In this document: positions 18,602 to 28,508 of the stretch, piece after piece
Numbering within the stretch: position 1 is the first letter of the stretch
How the letters are laid out: each line of letters starts with the position of its first letter
Origin: Ignavibacteriales bacterium
GTDB lineage: Bacteria > Bacteroidota > Ignavibacteria > Ignavibacteriales > Melioribacteraceae
Assembly: GCA_026390795.1 (NCBI GenBank)
Contig: JAPLFG010000005.1
Coordinates: forward strand, 286,200-350,199
Length of the DNA stretch: 64,000 bases
Reading direction: 5' to 3'
Made by a program: the position numbers and the translations under genes
Notes under the pieces: generated by a model
Database searches by the model: none
What the model was told of the DNA's origin: nothing
The model's input: only the letters and a program-made list of their open reading frames with translations

Positions 18602-19015
18602 TTACTTACTAAAATATTTTGTCAGCGCTTCAACATAAATTTTAGGCGGGCGCACGGCTTTCTTTGTATCTAATCTAATGAATACGTGAGTTGTAAATCC
18701 TTCGGCAATCAATTCATCAGAACCTTTCCGCTTAACAATATATTCAATATGAACCTTTGGAGAATGTAAAACTTTAACCGTTGCCTGGATTTGTAAGATG
18801 TCGTCATATACAGCAGGATTAAAATATTTCAAACCGGCTTCAATCAAAGGTAATTGATACCCGTCTTTTTCCACCTCTGAATAAGCCAATCCCGCAGCAC
18901 GTAATAATTCTGTTCTGCCAACTTCAAAGTATTCTAAATATTTTCCATTGTAAACGAATTGCATTTTGTCTGTATCGGCGTAACGGACACGAATTTCTGT
19001 CGTGTGAGTGAGCAT
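18602..19015 (-). CDS. YbgC-type acyl-CoA thioesterase (hotdog fold)
   Basis: A 137-residue single hotdog domain. The family signature is seen as RVRYADTDKMQFVYNGKYLEYFEVGRTELLR read in parts: the Asp of YADTD is the catalytic residue of the 4-hydroxybenzoyl-CoA thioesterase family, and YLEYFEVGRTELLR forms the start of the hot-dog helix. YbgC relatives hydrolyse short or medium acyl-CoA and in Proteobacteria interact with phospholipid synthesis. The adjacent accA supports a link to acyl metabolism, although both are embedded in a glycan operon. Confidence 0.85.
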   Translation of the reverse strand: MLTHTTEIRVRYADTDKMQFVYNGKYLEYFEVGRTELLRAAGLAYSEVEKDGYQLPLIEAGLKYFNPAVYDDILQIQATVKVLHSPKVHIEYIVKRKGSDELIAEGFTTHVFIRLDTKKAVRPPKIYVEALTKYFSK

Positions 19016-19037
19016 TTATTTTCCTGATATATGAAAA

Positions 19038-19853
19038 TTATTTTTTTCTTATTAAATAAATATCCTGCGGTGAGTTTGTACCGCTGGTTCCGGCAATAAA
19101 TTCCAATAATTCAAAACCATCTAGAAGATTTTCTTCAACGTATTTTCTGGTCTGATAAACCGTGCATTTATTATCGCCCTCCACCAATTGGTTAACAGTA
19201 AAGATCCCTTTATTAGACAGTTCTACAAATTCCATTTTTGTCAAATTTGAAAAGGTGCTCTCTCCATGTGTGGTAAAATAAAATGAGCCGCCGGTTTTCA
19301 GAATTCTGTTGAACTCTTTCATCCATTCTTTTTGCAGATCCGGACCGATATGCGTAAAAACTGAACGTGCATAGATCAAGTTAAACATTTCATTTTGGTA
19401 AGTCAGCGGCGGTGCGATTTCATTAACAGAAAAATTTCCGAATGGTAAATTTTTGTTAGACCATTTAATCAATTCAGGATTAAGATCACTTCCAAAATAA
19501 TTATTGTTTTTCGAGTATGAATAAAAATGTCTTATAATTCTTCCGCAGCCGCATCCGAAATCGAGTATACTTAATGATGAGTCAAGTTTTATTTGATTCT
19601 TCTCAAGTACATTTTTCATCATTTCAAAAACTTGTTTGCCGGAATTCCAGTAAACACCACTCCACCGCAATCCAATTATCAAAAATATCAATCCGGAATC
19701 AGGTGCAGGAAATCCGTCCGGCAAACCGTTACGTCTGAATTTTTGCTCATTAATTAAAATAGCCGGCGAGAAAGTTTTTGCCGAGTTATAAAATGATCTT
19801 ACCTTATCAATCAATCCTAATTCAGTTAAGATTTGCTTCACCGCAGATTTCAA
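19038..19853 (-). CDS. Class I SAM-dependent methyltransferase
   Basis: A 271-residue methyltransferase with a TTG start that has AGGAG eight bases upstream. SAM motif I is LDFGCGCGRIIRHF (about 98-111), the acidic motif II is GSDLNPELIKW, and the motif IV region is FNLIYARSVFTHI. The N-terminal 80 residues, including a PDGFPAPDSGLIFLI segment, are outside the Rossmann core. It follows accA by 11 bases and may act on a glycan or a lipid; the substrate is unknown. Confidence 0.85.
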   Translation of the reverse strand: MKSAVKQILTELGLIDKVRSFYNSAKTFSPAILINEQKFRRNGLPDGFPAPDSGLIFLIIGLRWSGVYWNSGKQVFEMMKNVLEKNQIKLDSSLSILDFGCGCGRIIRHFYSYSKNNNYFGSDLNPELIKWSNKNLPFGNFSVNEIAPPLTYQNEMFNLIYARSVFTHIGPDLQKEWMKEFNRILKTGGSFYFTTHGESTFSNLTKMEFVELSNKGIFTVNQLVEGDNKCTVYQTRKYVEENLLDGFELLEFIAGTSGTNSPQDIYLIRKK

Positions 19854-19864
19854 TAAAGGGACTC

Positions 19865-20818
19865 CTAACTTTCTTGATAAACTCCCATCTTTGCAAATTT
19901 TTCTAAACGATTTTGTACCAGTTTTTCCGGTTTGATTTTCAAAAGCGTTTCAAGTTCTTCCTTGAGTATTGCTTTAAGAGTAACAGCCATTTTCGAATGA
20001 TCTTTATGCGCACCGCCAAGAGGTTCCGGAACAATCCGGTCTATAATGCCTTGAGCTAACAAATCTTCTGCAGTAAGTTTCAATGCCTCGGCTGCAGTTT
20101 CTTTATACTCCCAGCTCCGCCATAAAATACTAGAACATGATTCCGGACTGATTACGGAATACCAGGTATTCTGCAGCATTAAAATTCTGTCGCCAACTCC
20201 AATTCCCAATGCACCGCCGCTTGCGCCTTCTCCGATAATTGTAACAACTATTGGAACACGCAGACGGCTCATCTCAAAAAGATTTTTAGCAATAGCTTCA
20301 GCTTGCCCGCGTTCTTCAGCTTCAAGACCGGGATACGCACCGGGAGTGTCGATCAAAGTGATTACGGGCATTTTGAATTTTTCCGCAAGTTTCATCAACC
20401 GCAATGCCTTCCGATAACCTTCAGGATTCGACATCCCAAAATTTCTGTATAAATTTGATTTTGTATCGCGTCCTTTTTGATGACCGATTATCATAACTTT
20501 TTGGTCATCAATTTTGGCAAAGCCGCCAACAATTGCTTTATCATCCTTATAAAACCGATCTCCATGAAGTTCAATAAAATTTTCGGTAATCATGTAGATA
20601 TAATCCAAAGTATATGGTCGTTCAGGATGACGCGCGAGCTGTACCCTTTGCCAACGGGTTAGATTGTCATAAATTTCTTTTTTCAAGTCAAGCACCTTTT
20701 CTTCGAGAGTTTTTACCTCTTTTGCGATGTCAAGACGTCCCTCATACTTTCGCATCTCTTCGATTTTATTTTCGAGTTCAATGATTGGTTTTTCAAAATC
20801 CAGTATATTTTTTGCCAT
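19865..20818 (-). CDS. accA: Acetyl-CoA carboxylase carboxyltransferase subunit alpha
   Basis: Transfers the carboxyl group from biotin to acetyl-CoA to form malonyl-CoA for fatty-acid synthesis, together with AccD. It has 317 residues, normal for AccA. Family sequences include an N-terminal coiled coil ([15 protein letters not shown]), [37 protein letters not shown], the oxyanion-forming [13 protein letters not shown], and [14 protein letters not shown]. No accD is in the window. The gene is placed among glycosyltransferases with gaps of 5 and 11 bases, so it is likely cotranscribed with them. Confidence 0.97.
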   Translation of the reverse strand: MAKNILDFEKPIIELENKIEEMRKYEGRLDIAKEVKTLEEKVLDLKKEIYDNLTRWQRVQLARHPERPYTLDYIYMITENFIELHGDRFYKDDKAIVGGFAKIDDQKVMIIGHQKGRDTKSNLYRNFGMSNPEGYRKALRLMKLAEKFKMPVITLIDTPGAYPGLEAEERGQAEAIAKNLFEMSRLRVPIVVTIIGEGASGGALGIGVGDRILMLQNTWYSVISPESCSSILWRSWEYKETAAEALKLTAEDLLAQGIIDRIVPEPLGGAHKDHSKMAVTLKAILKEELETLLKIKPEKLVQNRLEKFAKMGVYQES

Positions 20819-20823
20819 TTTAA

Positions 20824-22809
20824 TTACATCCTAAAAAACATTTTCGAAATCGTTTTCCCCATTATTTCAAGGTCGAGCCAAATATTTTGATTTTTTGCAT
20901 AAAAGATATCGAGCTTTTTCATCTCTTCTTCATCGGACTGAGATAAATTTTCAATAAACCAAAATCCGGTCAATCCTTTTTTACCAACATACAATTCACC
21001 GTGATAAGACGATTCTCGTGGTCCGACAAAACTTTTCTTAGCTGCGAATACACTCGGGGTCTCAAGAATGAATTGAAAAAATTTATTTTTTTCCGAGGCG
21101 AACTTCTGAAATAAATATATGAAAGGATAAACCAAAAACAAAATTAGGAGGCTTAAGACAAGATCAAACGATCGTTTGAACGCACGTTGAAAATATGAAG
21201 AAATATTATATTGAACTTTGAGAAGAGGAATATCATCCAGCATAGTTATTGATGACTTCCCCACTAGATAATCCGATTCCTTTCCCGCAACAAGGAACTC
21301 AACATTCTCGCCCTGGCATTCGGCAACAAGAGCAAACATTCGATTGAACGAGAGATCATCCGAAGAAAAAATTACCTTATCAATTTTTTCATCTAATATA
21401 ATTTTTTTGATGTTTTCAACTGTTCCAAGAATTTTGAAATTTCCGATACTTCCGCCGACATTTTTCCTAGTTAGACCAATCAATCCGACAACTTTATACA
21501 ATCTTGTGAAAGTAGTCTTTAACTTTGCCGCAAGTTCTTCTGCTTTAGTTTCGCTTGCCACTATGAGTGTACGGGATTTTCTAGTATCGGTTTCTAAACC
21601 CAATTTGAAAATTACTTTTAAAGTAATCCGCCACAACAATAAAACTGCAATTGCGAGTCCGTAACTAATAAGAACAACTGCCCGGCTGAAAGCAAATTGC
21701 TTAAAGAAATATGTGAGCGCAGAAAGAAATACTAGTCCGTATAATAGTGAAAAGAATGTAGGAAGAATTGAAAATGAATTTTTCCTATAGGCACCGCCAA
21801 TTGCTGAAATAAAAATTTGAATCAGTGCCGGCACAAAATAAATCCAGGGTAGAGCAAATGCTGGAAAGCCGGTCCAATGCTTATTCGAATAAATTTTTTC
21901 AGCTAAAAAAACCGATCCGGAAAAGAGAAAGAAGTCAACCACAATCGAAATGATTGAGAGTTTAAACACGTTAGCGAACGCAAACAGTTTGCGGAAAATA
22001 ATTGCCAATTGTAAAATTGACTCAACCAGAAAAGATGAAGAAAAATGTTTACGCACGAAGAGATGCATGGCATTATAAAAAACTTTGGTTTCGTCTAAAC
22101 TGCTGCGCTTAGTGCTCTCCCCTTTATAATGAATTATCTCTGTTGTATGAACATAATAAACCTTATAATTCGATTTCTGCACGCGGTAGCAAAGATCAAG
22201 GTCTTCGCCATACATAAAGAACTGTTCATCAAATCCGCCGACTTTTTCATAAACATCTTTTCTAATCATTAAAAATGCGCCGCTGACCGCATCAACTTCG
22301 AAAGATTGGTTTTCATCAAGGTAAGTCAAATTATAACGGGCAAAAGCACGGCTCTTAGGAAATAGCCGGCTCAATCCAATTACTTTTGTAAAGGAAGTCC
22401 AAGGACCGGGGAAACTCCTTCTGCATGCAAGCTGAAGAGTTCCGTCCGGATTAAGAACTTTGCAACCGGCAATTCCAACTTGAGAAGTCTTCTCAAAAAA
22501 TTCAATCATCTTTGAGAACGTATCTTCGCGAACAATTGTATCTGGATTGATTAATAAAAAATATTTTCCGGTAGCTATTTTCATAGCCTGGTTGTTTGCC
22601 GAACCAAAACCGACGTTAGTTTTGTTCGCAATCAATTTTACGTTTGGAAATCTTTCGCGCAGAATCTCAACACTTCCGTCATCCGAGGCGTTATCAACTA
22701 CAATAATTTCTGTAGAAATATTTTTTGCGGAAATACGTATTGAATCGAGAAGGTTGAGTAAAAATTCTTTTACGTTATAGTTAACAATTATTATTGAAAG
22801 ATCAATCAT
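20824..22809 (-). CDS. Fusion: GT2 glycosyltransferase plus degenerate sugar-phosphate-transferase-like membrane domain
   Basis: A 661-residue two-part protein. Residues 1-250 are a GT-A glycosyltransferase of the rhamnosyltransferase type: [22 protein letters not shown], the DxD-like LLINPDTIV and the acceptor loop [10 protein letters not shown]...GEDLDLCYR. Then come about five membrane helices (about 265-400), a nucleotide-fold-like segment (415-535) and, from about 545, a piece resembling the polyprenyl-phosphate hexose-1-phosphate transferase domain ([11 protein letters not shown]...KSFVGPRES...KKGLTGFW...[11 protein letters not shown]). Compared with the intact enzyme encoded at 23548-24951, the stretch from the GPVFYRQ block to the LDEIPQ block is absent, so the catalytic Asp-Glu pair is missing. 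The C-terminal half is probably a non-catalytic scaffold or anchor. Confidence 0.82.
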   Translation of the reverse strand: MIDLSIIIVNYNVKEFLLNLLDSIRISAKNISTEIIVVDNASDDGSVEILRERFPNVKLIANKTNVGFGSANNQAMKIATGKYFLLINPDTIVREDTFSKMIEFFEKTSQVGIAGCKVLNPDGTLQLACRRSFPGPWTSFTKVIGLSRLFPKSRAFARYNLTYLDENQSFEVDAVSGAFLMIRKDVYEKVGGFDEQFFMYGEDLDLCYRVQKSNYKVYYVHTTEIIHYKGESTKRSSLDETKVFYNAMHLFVRKHFSSSFLVESILQLAIIFRKLFAFANVFKLSIISIVVDFFLFSGSVFLAEKIYSNKHWTGFPAFALPWIYFVPALIQIFISAIGGAYRKNSFSILPTFFSLLYGLVFLSALTYFFKQFAFSRAVVLISYGLAIAVLLLWRITLKVIFKLGLETDTRKSRTLIVASETKAEELAAKLKTTFTRLYKVVGLIGLTRKNVGGSIGNFKILGTVENIKKIILDEKIDKVIFSSDDLSFNRMFALVAECQGENVEFLVAGKESDYLVGKSSITMLDDIPLLKVQYNISSYFQRAFKRSFDLVLSLLILFLVYPFIYLFQKFASEKNKFFQFILETPSVFAAKKSFVGPRESSYHGELYVGKKGLTGFWFIENLSQSDEEEMKKLDIFYAKNQNIWLDLEIMGKTISKMFFRM

Positions 22810-22816
22810 CGCATCT

Positions 22817-23533
22817 TTAATTGAGTGTGCCGAAAATACTTTTTAGCCGGAGTTTCCAAACCATAAAAATTGCTTCACGAACAATTTTCTTTGACATCTT
22901 AGAAGTACCTTGTACTCTATCCGTAAATGTTATAGGAACTTCAAGAAGTCGGAATCCTTTTTTCCATGCTTTATAATTCATTTCTATTTGGAATGAATAG
23001 CCATTCGAATGTATAGCATTGAGATCAATTGATTCTAAAACTGTTCTACGAAAACATTTGAATCCGCCAGTACCATCTTTTACCGGCATTCCCGTAATTA
23101 TTTTTGTGTAAAGATTTGCAAAGTAACTTAGTAACAATCTCCTAATCGGCCAGTTAATAACCCGTACACCATGAATGTAACGGCTTCCGATTATCAAATC
23201 ATAATCATTTATTTTTTCTAAAAACTTTTCTAATTCTTTTGGGTCGTGAGAGTAATCAGCATCCATTTCTATGGCAACGTCATAACCGTTTTCAAGAGCA
23301 TATTTAAAACCGGCGACATAAGCAGTGCCAAGACCCATTTTCTTTTCCCGCTTAATAATTTTAACGCGTGGTTCCTTTTCACCAATTTTTTCGACATACT
23401 GAGAAGTACCATCGGGAGAATTATCATCTACCACCAATATATCCAATGCAGAATACATATTAAGTAGATCCAAAAGGAGTTTTTGGATATTATGAATTTC
23501 ATTGTATGTTGGAATTATTACGATAGCTTTCAT
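22817..23533 (-). CDS. Polyprenol monophosphomannose synthase-like glycosyltransferase (GT2)
   Basis: A 238-residue soluble GT2 enzyme resembling dolichyl/polyprenyl-phosphate mannose synthases, which charge a lipid carrier with a single sugar from a nucleotide sugar. Motifs are VIIPTYNE (4-11), VVDDNSPDGTS, the metal-binding AIEMDADYSHDP, LIIGSRYIHGV and GGFKCFRR followed by FQIEMNYKAW. No C-terminal membrane anchor is present. It lies between the fusion glycosyltransferase and the initiating sugar transferase, so it could supply a lipid-linked sugar for protein or glycan modification; the sugar is not certain. Confidence 0.87.
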   Translation of the reverse strand: MKAIVIIPTYNEIHNIQKLLLDLLNMYSALDILVVDDNSPDGTSQYVEKIGEKEPRVKIIKREKKMGLGTAYVAGFKYALENGYDVAIEMDADYSHDPKELEKFLEKINDYDLIIGSRYIHGVRVINWPIRRLLLSYFANLYTKIITGMPVKDGTGGFKCFRRTVLESIDLNAIHSNGYSFQIEMNYKAWKKGFRLLEVPITFTDRVQGTSKMSKKIVREAIFMVWKLRLKSIFGTLN

Positions 23534-23547
23534 ATTATATTTTCCAA

Positions 23548-24951
23548 TTAATCGAAGTGCCCTTTTCCGAAAAGCACTACAAAAATAGTTCTAAAAAGAA
23601 TTTTGAAGTCCATCCTTAAACTCATGTTCTCAATATAAAATAAATCATAACGAAGTTTAACTTTCACATCGTCAATTGTTTCGTCATATTTATGTTTTAC
23701 CTGCGCCCAGCCCGTTATACCGGGTCTTACTTTTAACCGTCGTTTATAAAGCGGAATTTCATGAGATAGTTTTTCGACAAAAAACGGACGTTCCGGACGT
23801 GGACCAACAAAACTCATATCTCCTCTTAATATATTTATTGCCTGAGGAATTTCATCGAGTCTGACTTTACGCATAAATTTTCCAACCCGTGTAATCCGGG
23901 GATCATCCTTAACAGACCAAACCGGACCGGAGTGTTTTTCGGCATCTACCACCATTGTTCTAAATTTTATAATTTTAAAAACTTTTCCATTCATACCGGA
24001 ACGTTCTTGCCTGTAAAAGACCGGTCCTTTGCTTTCCAATTTTATTAAGAATGAGGTTATAATTGTTGCCGGAGAAGTTATAATAATGAGAAGGAACGAA
24101 AGTATGATATCCATCAGTCTCTTTATTTTTTTCTCCCATTCCGGCATCAATTCCGGCATCACATCAATTAATGGAAAAGCATATAACTGAGATACTTTTG
24201 CCTGTCCGCTTATGATATCATATAAGTCCGGGACAATTTTGATCTCAACATTTTTTCCCTCGCACCTTGAAATAACTTCAAGAATAGTTTCTTCCTCATG
24301 ACGACCGAGAGAAATGATTACATTTTTAATTGAATACTTATCTATCACGAGTTCTAAATTGTGAATTGTGTCAACTACAGCAACATTATTATAAGATTTC
24401 CTTAATTCGGCTTCATCTACTGCAGCATAAGCAACAACATCCAGCCCTAGTTCTCTAAATTTTGTAATTGATTTATGAATTTCATTCGATTTGGAATTGA
24501 AGCCAATAATTAGCGCATTCCTTCTTCCAATTCCTTGAACAAGCAAACGTCTTTGAAAACTTCGGATGAATAATCTTCCAGCACCAACAACAAAAAGAAA
24601 AATTCCCCAATAAAGAAAAATGTAAAATCTAATTGATGTTGAGACGCCCGTTGTATAATCATCATAGAGTACCAGGAAGAATAAAATAAAAACACCTACG
24701 AACGACGCTTTGAAAAGAGTTGAGAGTTCATCAAATCTGGAAAGAGCGAACCAAGTACGGTACATTCCAACAAAAGTGAAAATTATTAACCAATAGAAAT
24801 AAACCGCAATCATTGAGAGGAGTAAATTCGGCTGAGCAATTAATTCAAACCAACCAGATTGGACTCTCAGATAGAAGAAAAGAATCCAAGCAAGATTGAC
24901 GGCAATAAAATCTGTTATTAGTATGAAAAATTTTTCTGTTCTTTTATCCAT
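23548..24951 (-). CDS. Polyprenyl-phosphate glycosyl-1-phosphate transferase (priming enzyme, WcaJ/WbaP type)
   Basis: Puts the first sugar phosphate of the repeat unit onto undecaprenyl phosphate at the inner membrane. The 467 residues contain four to five N-terminal helices (about 8-125), a Rossmann-like CoA-binding-type segment (140-240) and an intact C-terminal catalytic domain: KRLMDIIL, GPVFYRQERSG, KFRTMVVDAE, DDPRITRVGKFMRK, RLDEIPQAINILRGDMSFVGPRPE and GITGWAQV. The Asp-Glu of RLDEIPQ is the catalytic pair of this family. It is the most likely initiator for the polysaccharide locus. Whether it uses glucose, galactose or another sugar cannot be told. Confidence 0.94.
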   Translation of the reverse strand: MDKRTEKFFILITDFIAVNLAWILFFYLRVQSGWFELIAQPNLLLSMIAVYFYWLIIFTFVGMYRTWFALSRFDELSTLFKASFVGVFILFFLVLYDDYTTGVSTSIRFYIFLYWGIFLFVVGAGRLFIRSFQRRLLVQGIGRRNALIIGFNSKSNEIHKSITKFRELGLDVVAYAAVDEAELRKSYNNVAVVDTIHNLELVIDKYSIKNVIISLGRHEEETILEVISRCEGKNVEIKIVPDLYDIISGQAKVSQLYAFPLIDVMPELMPEWEKKIKRLMDIILSFLLIIITSPATIITSFLIKLESKGPVFYRQERSGMNGKVFKIIKFRTMVVDAEKHSGPVWSVKDDPRITRVGKFMRKVRLDEIPQAINILRGDMSFVGPRPERPFFVEKLSHEIPLYKRRLKVRPGITGWAQVKHKYDETIDDVKVKLRYDLFYIENMSLRMDFKILFRTIFVVLFGKGHFD

Positions 24952-24960
24952 AACACCCGG

Positions 24961-26157
24961 CTATAATTTTTCCAAAACTTTATCTGCTATAAAATCTCCA
25001 ATTGATAAAGATGCTGTAGCCGCCGGAGATGGTGCGTTACAAACATGAATAATTCTTTTATCTTCGACGATATAAAAATCGTCTAATAAACTACCGTCAT
25101 TAATACAAGCTTGAGCTCGAACTCCGGCTCCTCCTGGAATCAAATCATCTTCAACAATTTCCGGAATTAATTTATTCAATGCTTTTACAAAAGCTTTTTT
25201 GTTATAAGAGCGGTAAAACTCTCCCATACCCATTTTCCAATGTTTTTTTATCAGAGTATGAAATCCGCCCCATGAAAACGTTTCAAATGTATCCCGTAAG
25301 TTAAAACTAGTTTTTGTGTAACCTTCTCGCTTAAAAGAAAGCACCGCATTGGGTCCGCATTCAACTTCCCCGTCAATCATTCTAGTAAAATGAACTCCAA
25401 GAAATGGGAAAGCAGGGTCGGGAACCGGATAAATGAGCGAGTTCACAAATTTTTTTTTCTCATCTTTCAATTTGTAATATTCTCCTCGGAACGGTATTAA
25501 ACGCAAAGGCAAATCAGGATGTGTGATTTTAGTAATTCTATCAGCGAACAAACCGGCGCATGTAACAACTACTTTGGATTGATACGAACCTTCATTGGTA
25601 ATAACTTCGCACTCACCATCCTTGAGAATAATATTTTCAACTTTGCAGCCAAGTTTAATCTTTGCATCAAATCCGTTAATCAATTCAAGATATTTTTCAG
25701 AAACTTCTGTGTAATCGATAATTCCAGTTTGAGGAACAAATATTCCGGCAACACCCTCAGTGTGAGGTTCGATTTCTCTCAGCTCATTTTTATTAAGTTT
25801 TTTTAATCCTGTAAGACCATTTTGTTCGCCACGCTTAAATATATTTTCCATTGATGGAATTTCATTTTCAGATGTTGCAACAATTACTTTTCCACAAATA
25901 TTGTAACGTACTCCGTTCTCTTTGCAGAAATCAATAAGCATCTTATAACCGTTTACACAGTTGCGTGCTTTCAAACTGCCGGGTTTGTAATAAATACCCG
26001 AATGAATTACACCGCTGTTATTTCCGGTTTGATGTTTCGCTACTCCATCTTCTTTTTCAAGGATTAAAAGTTTGAGACTATTATTTTTCTGCAAAATTTT
26101 TAATGCAGAAGCCAAACCAACTATTCCCGCGCCAACTAGAATAACGTCGTATTTCAT
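24961..26157 (-). CDS. lhgO: L-2-hydroxyglutarate oxidase / dehydrogenase
   Basis: FAD-dependent oxidation of L-2-hydroxyglutarate to 2-oxoglutarate, 398 residues, DAO fold. The dinucleotide-binding motif VILVGAGIVGLASAL is at 4-18, followed by the family's KHQTGNNSGVIHSGIYY and PGSLKARNC; RAQACINDGSLLDDF and NAPSPAATASLSIG lie near the C-terminus. LhgO usually works in the respiratory chain or lysine/glutarate metabolism. Here it is wedged between a priming transferase and a glycosyltransferase with gaps of 0-9 bases, so it is cotranscribed with glycan genes; a role in making an unusual acid component is possible but unproven. Confidence 0.92.
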   Translation of the reverse strand: MKYDVILVGAGIVGLASALKILQKNNSLKLLILEKEDGVAKHQTGNNSGVIHSGIYYKPGSLKARNCVNGYKMLIDFCKENGVRYNICGKVIVATSENEIPSMENIFKRGEQNGLTGLKKLNKNELREIEPHTEGVAGIFVPQTGIIDYTEVSEKYLELINGFDAKIKLGCKVENIILKDGECEVITNEGSYQSKVVVTCAGLFADRITKITHPDLPLRLIPFRGEYYKLKDEKKKFVNSLIYPVPDPAFPFLGVHFTRMIDGEVECGPNAVLSFKREGYTKTSFNLRDTFETFSWGGFHTLIKKHWKMGMGEFYRSYNKKAFVKALNKLIPEIVEDDLIPGGAGVRAQACINDGSLLDDFYIVEDKRIIHVCNAPSPAATASLSIGDFIADKVLEKL

Positions 26158-27321
26158 TTATCTCTCGGTTGATTGCCAGATTACGCTATGTTTTCTATTA
26201 ATAAATTTTATAAATCCTTGAACTACAGCCATATTCGAGATAACAAAAAAATAAGGAAGTGAGAAAATCCGTATTCTAATTTTCAAGGTAGAGAAGACGA
26301 ATCCTATTAAAGCCATTAGATAAAAAAATATTTGTAGAATGAAAAACCAAAAAACTGCCCAATTATGATAAGATAGAAACCAGCTCAAAATAAAAACTAG
26401 GATCAACAAGAACGGTAAAAACCATCTTGTTACCTTATGAGAAAAAAAAGCGTAGCTTAAAAATTTATTCTTATTAAGAAGCATGGATCCGAAATCAACG
26501 AGAGTCTGAAAATTTGTGGCGCTGAATCTTACTTTTCTCATATATTCGGCTCCAAGATTTTTCCCCGTATTTTCATAAGCCAATGCATCATTTCTATAAG
26601 TGAATTTCCACCCTTTTGATACTACAGAGAGCGAAATGAAAAGATCGTCAGTAACAGCTTTATCTGTTGGTATATTAACATATAACTCTTTTCTAATTGC
26701 AAATATTCCTCCATTAGCCGCAAGAGATATTCCGCAATTTCCTTCCGAATTTTTAATTATCGTCTCATATTTCCAGTAATTAATTTCTTCAACACCGTCA
26801 CCCCTATCTTTGTCTTCATCTTCAAAAACAAGTTTGCCACAAACACCGCCTATATTCTCATCTGTAAAATCCATTACAAGATTTTTAATAGCATTGGTAT
26901 GAAAATCCGTATTCGCATCTGTGAAGACTAGAATTTCTCCAGTAGCTTGCTTAATAAGATCATTTAGAATTCCCGCTTTTCCTCTTCGTTTTTCTGAAAT
27001 GAAAACTTTTAGCCATGGAAATTCATTTTTCAAAGAAAGGAGAATATTGTTAGTAGAATCGTTTGAGCAATCCGACCCGACAAATACTTCAACTTTACTG
27101 AGGTCATAATTTTGAGATGCAAGATTTTTTATCCGTGCCGAAATTACCTTTTCTTCATTGTATGCTGCAATCAAAACTGAAATTGTTGGTTGGAAGGACT
27201 CATGTTTATTTTTAATTGATTTGTTTTTTCCGATCAGGTAGACTATTACAGGGTAAATCACAAATGAATTTATTATTACAAAACAGACTAAAAGAAGCGC
27301 TATTTCAAAAATTAATATCAT
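26158..27321 (-). CDS. Membrane glycosyltransferase, GT2 (processive-type architecture)
   Basis: A 387-residue inner-membrane enzyme. One N-terminal helix (4-25), a GT-A domain with SVLIAAYNEE, VFVGSDCSNDST, the DxD-like VFTDANTD, GGVCGKLVFED and TDDLFISL, then three or four helices from about 290. The architecture resembles hyaluronan/cellulose-synthase-like enzymes, but the usual QxxRW is replaced by MRKVRFSATNF, so a processive activity is uncertain. The gene directly abuts lhgO. It likely adds a sugar to the lipid-linked repeat, or extrudes a chain. Confidence 0.87.
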   Translation of the reverse strand: MILIFEIALLLVCFVIINSFVIYPVIVYLIGKNKSIKNKHESFQPTISVLIAAYNEEKVISARIKNLASQNYDLSKVEVFVGSDCSNDSTNNILLSLKNEFPWLKVFISEKRRGKAGILNDLIKQATGEILVFTDANTDFHTNAIKNLVMDFTDENIGGVCGKLVFEDEDKDRGDGVEEINYWKYETIIKNSEGNCGISLAANGGIFAIRKELYVNIPTDKAVTDDLFISLSVVSKGWKFTYRNDALAYENTGKNLGAEYMRKVRFSATNFQTLVDFGSMLLNKNKFLSYAFFSHKVTRWFLPFLLILVFILSWFLSYHNWAVFWFFILQIFFYLMALIGFVFSTLKIRIRIFSLPYFFVISNMAVVQGFIKFINRKHSVIWQSTER

Positions 27322-27340
27322 TCAAAAGATCTTATCTGTT

Positions 27341-28504
27341 TTATGAGTTAGTTTTTTGCGATTCAATTTGCAAAACAGTATTAAAAACTTTTTCAGTAAC
27401 AGCTTCCCACGAAAATTCTTCGGCTTTCTTCATTCTCAATTGATTTCGTTCTTCTTTATTATCTTCTACTGCAATCCGAATCATCCGGACAAATTCAGTT
27501 TTATCCTTAGCCACAAATACAAGATCATTAAATTTACAAACTTCAGGCAAATTAGAAGAAACAACCGGAATTCCTAAAGAAAAATACTCCAACAATTTCA
27601 AGGGATTGGCAGCGATACTAACATCATTTAATTCAAACGGAATTAAACCAACATCAAACACAGAAGCATATTTAATCAATTCCTTATAATCAACCGCTCC
27701 CAAATAAGCAAAATTTTTACAATCATAAAAGCGACTTAAATCCCTCACTGTTTTTCCGATTATTACAAAAGTATAATCGGGATAATGAACAACGCAATCA
27801 TAAATTACATCCAAGTCAATCCACTCGGAGATCAAACCGAAGAAACCGATAACCGGTTTTTTCATTTCATTTACTTGCGGTGCAAGCTGGTCTATCTTTT
27901 TAAAATGATTAGTCTCAACCCCTTGGGGCGCATAGAAAGTATTTCCTTTTGATCTTTTTCTTGTTCGAAGAAGAAAGTCAGACACTGCAAATACTCCGTC
28001 AACTTTTTCAACTAATTTTTTTTCCAATCCCGGAATCGATTTAAATGCTCCATCCATTGAGGAATAATCATCAACACAATAATAAAATGCGCTGGCTTCT
28101 CCTAGTCTTCCTACAAGTTGATCTGTAATTGGTGCGGAAGTTATAAAAATCGGTTTCACCGCCTTATGTTTAGCTAAAACTTTTTTAACCGCTTTTGAAA
28201 TAAGAAAAGTGTTGAGTAACCTGATTATCCCGAAATCATGAAAAGGAATGATAAAAGGAAATATTAATTCCGGTGTAACATCATTTAAGGTAATGCTCTT
28301 TCCGGATTTAAAAAGAACTTTAAATATTTTTTGTACGGCACGTTTTAAATCTGAGCTATTAATTTTCGGTCGGCGCAGACCAATTGAACCGACCCAATAA
28401 ATTCGATTATTATGTTTCATCAACACACGCGCAATGTGTTGAAGAGTAGATGGAAATCTTCCCCAATCGTCATTAAAAATTATTATGTCTCTACCGGAAA
28501 TCAT
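27341..28504 (-). CDS. GT4-like glycosyltransferase
   Basis: A 387-residue GT-B enzyme, probably cytoplasmic and transferring a sugar from a nucleotide sugar. The C-terminal Rossmann half has KPVIGFFGLISEWIDLD, the YTFVIIGKTV strand and KLLEYFSLGIPVVSSNLPEV, the donor-binding E-x7-like segment. The N-terminal half (IFNDDWGRFPSTLQHIARVL) resembles TuaH-like teichuronic-acid transferases. It is located four bases before the stop-to-start junction with wecB, pointing to a role in the same glycan; the donor may be UDP-ManNAc or UDP-ManNAcA but that is inferred from position only. Confidence 0.82.
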   Translation of the reverse strand: MISGRDIIIFNDDWGRFPSTLQHIARVLMKHNNRIYWVGSIGLRRPKINSSDLKRAVQKIFKVLFKSGKSITLNDVTPELIFPFIIPFHDFGIIRLLNTFLISKAVKKVLAKHKAVKPIFITSAPITDQLVGRLGEASAFYYCVDDYSSMDGAFKSIPGLEKKLVEKVDGVFAVSDFLLRTRKRSKGNTFYAPQGVETNHFKKIDQLAPQVNEMKKPVIGFFGLISEWIDLDVIYDCVVHYPDYTFVIIGKTVRDLSRFYDCKNFAYLGAVDYKELIKYASVFDVGLIPFELNDVSIAANPLKLLEYFSLGIPVVSSNLPEVCKFNDLVFVAKDKTEFVRMIRIAVEDNKEERNQLRMKKAEEFSWEAVTEKVFNTVLQIESQKTNS

Positions 28505-28508
28505 TTTA

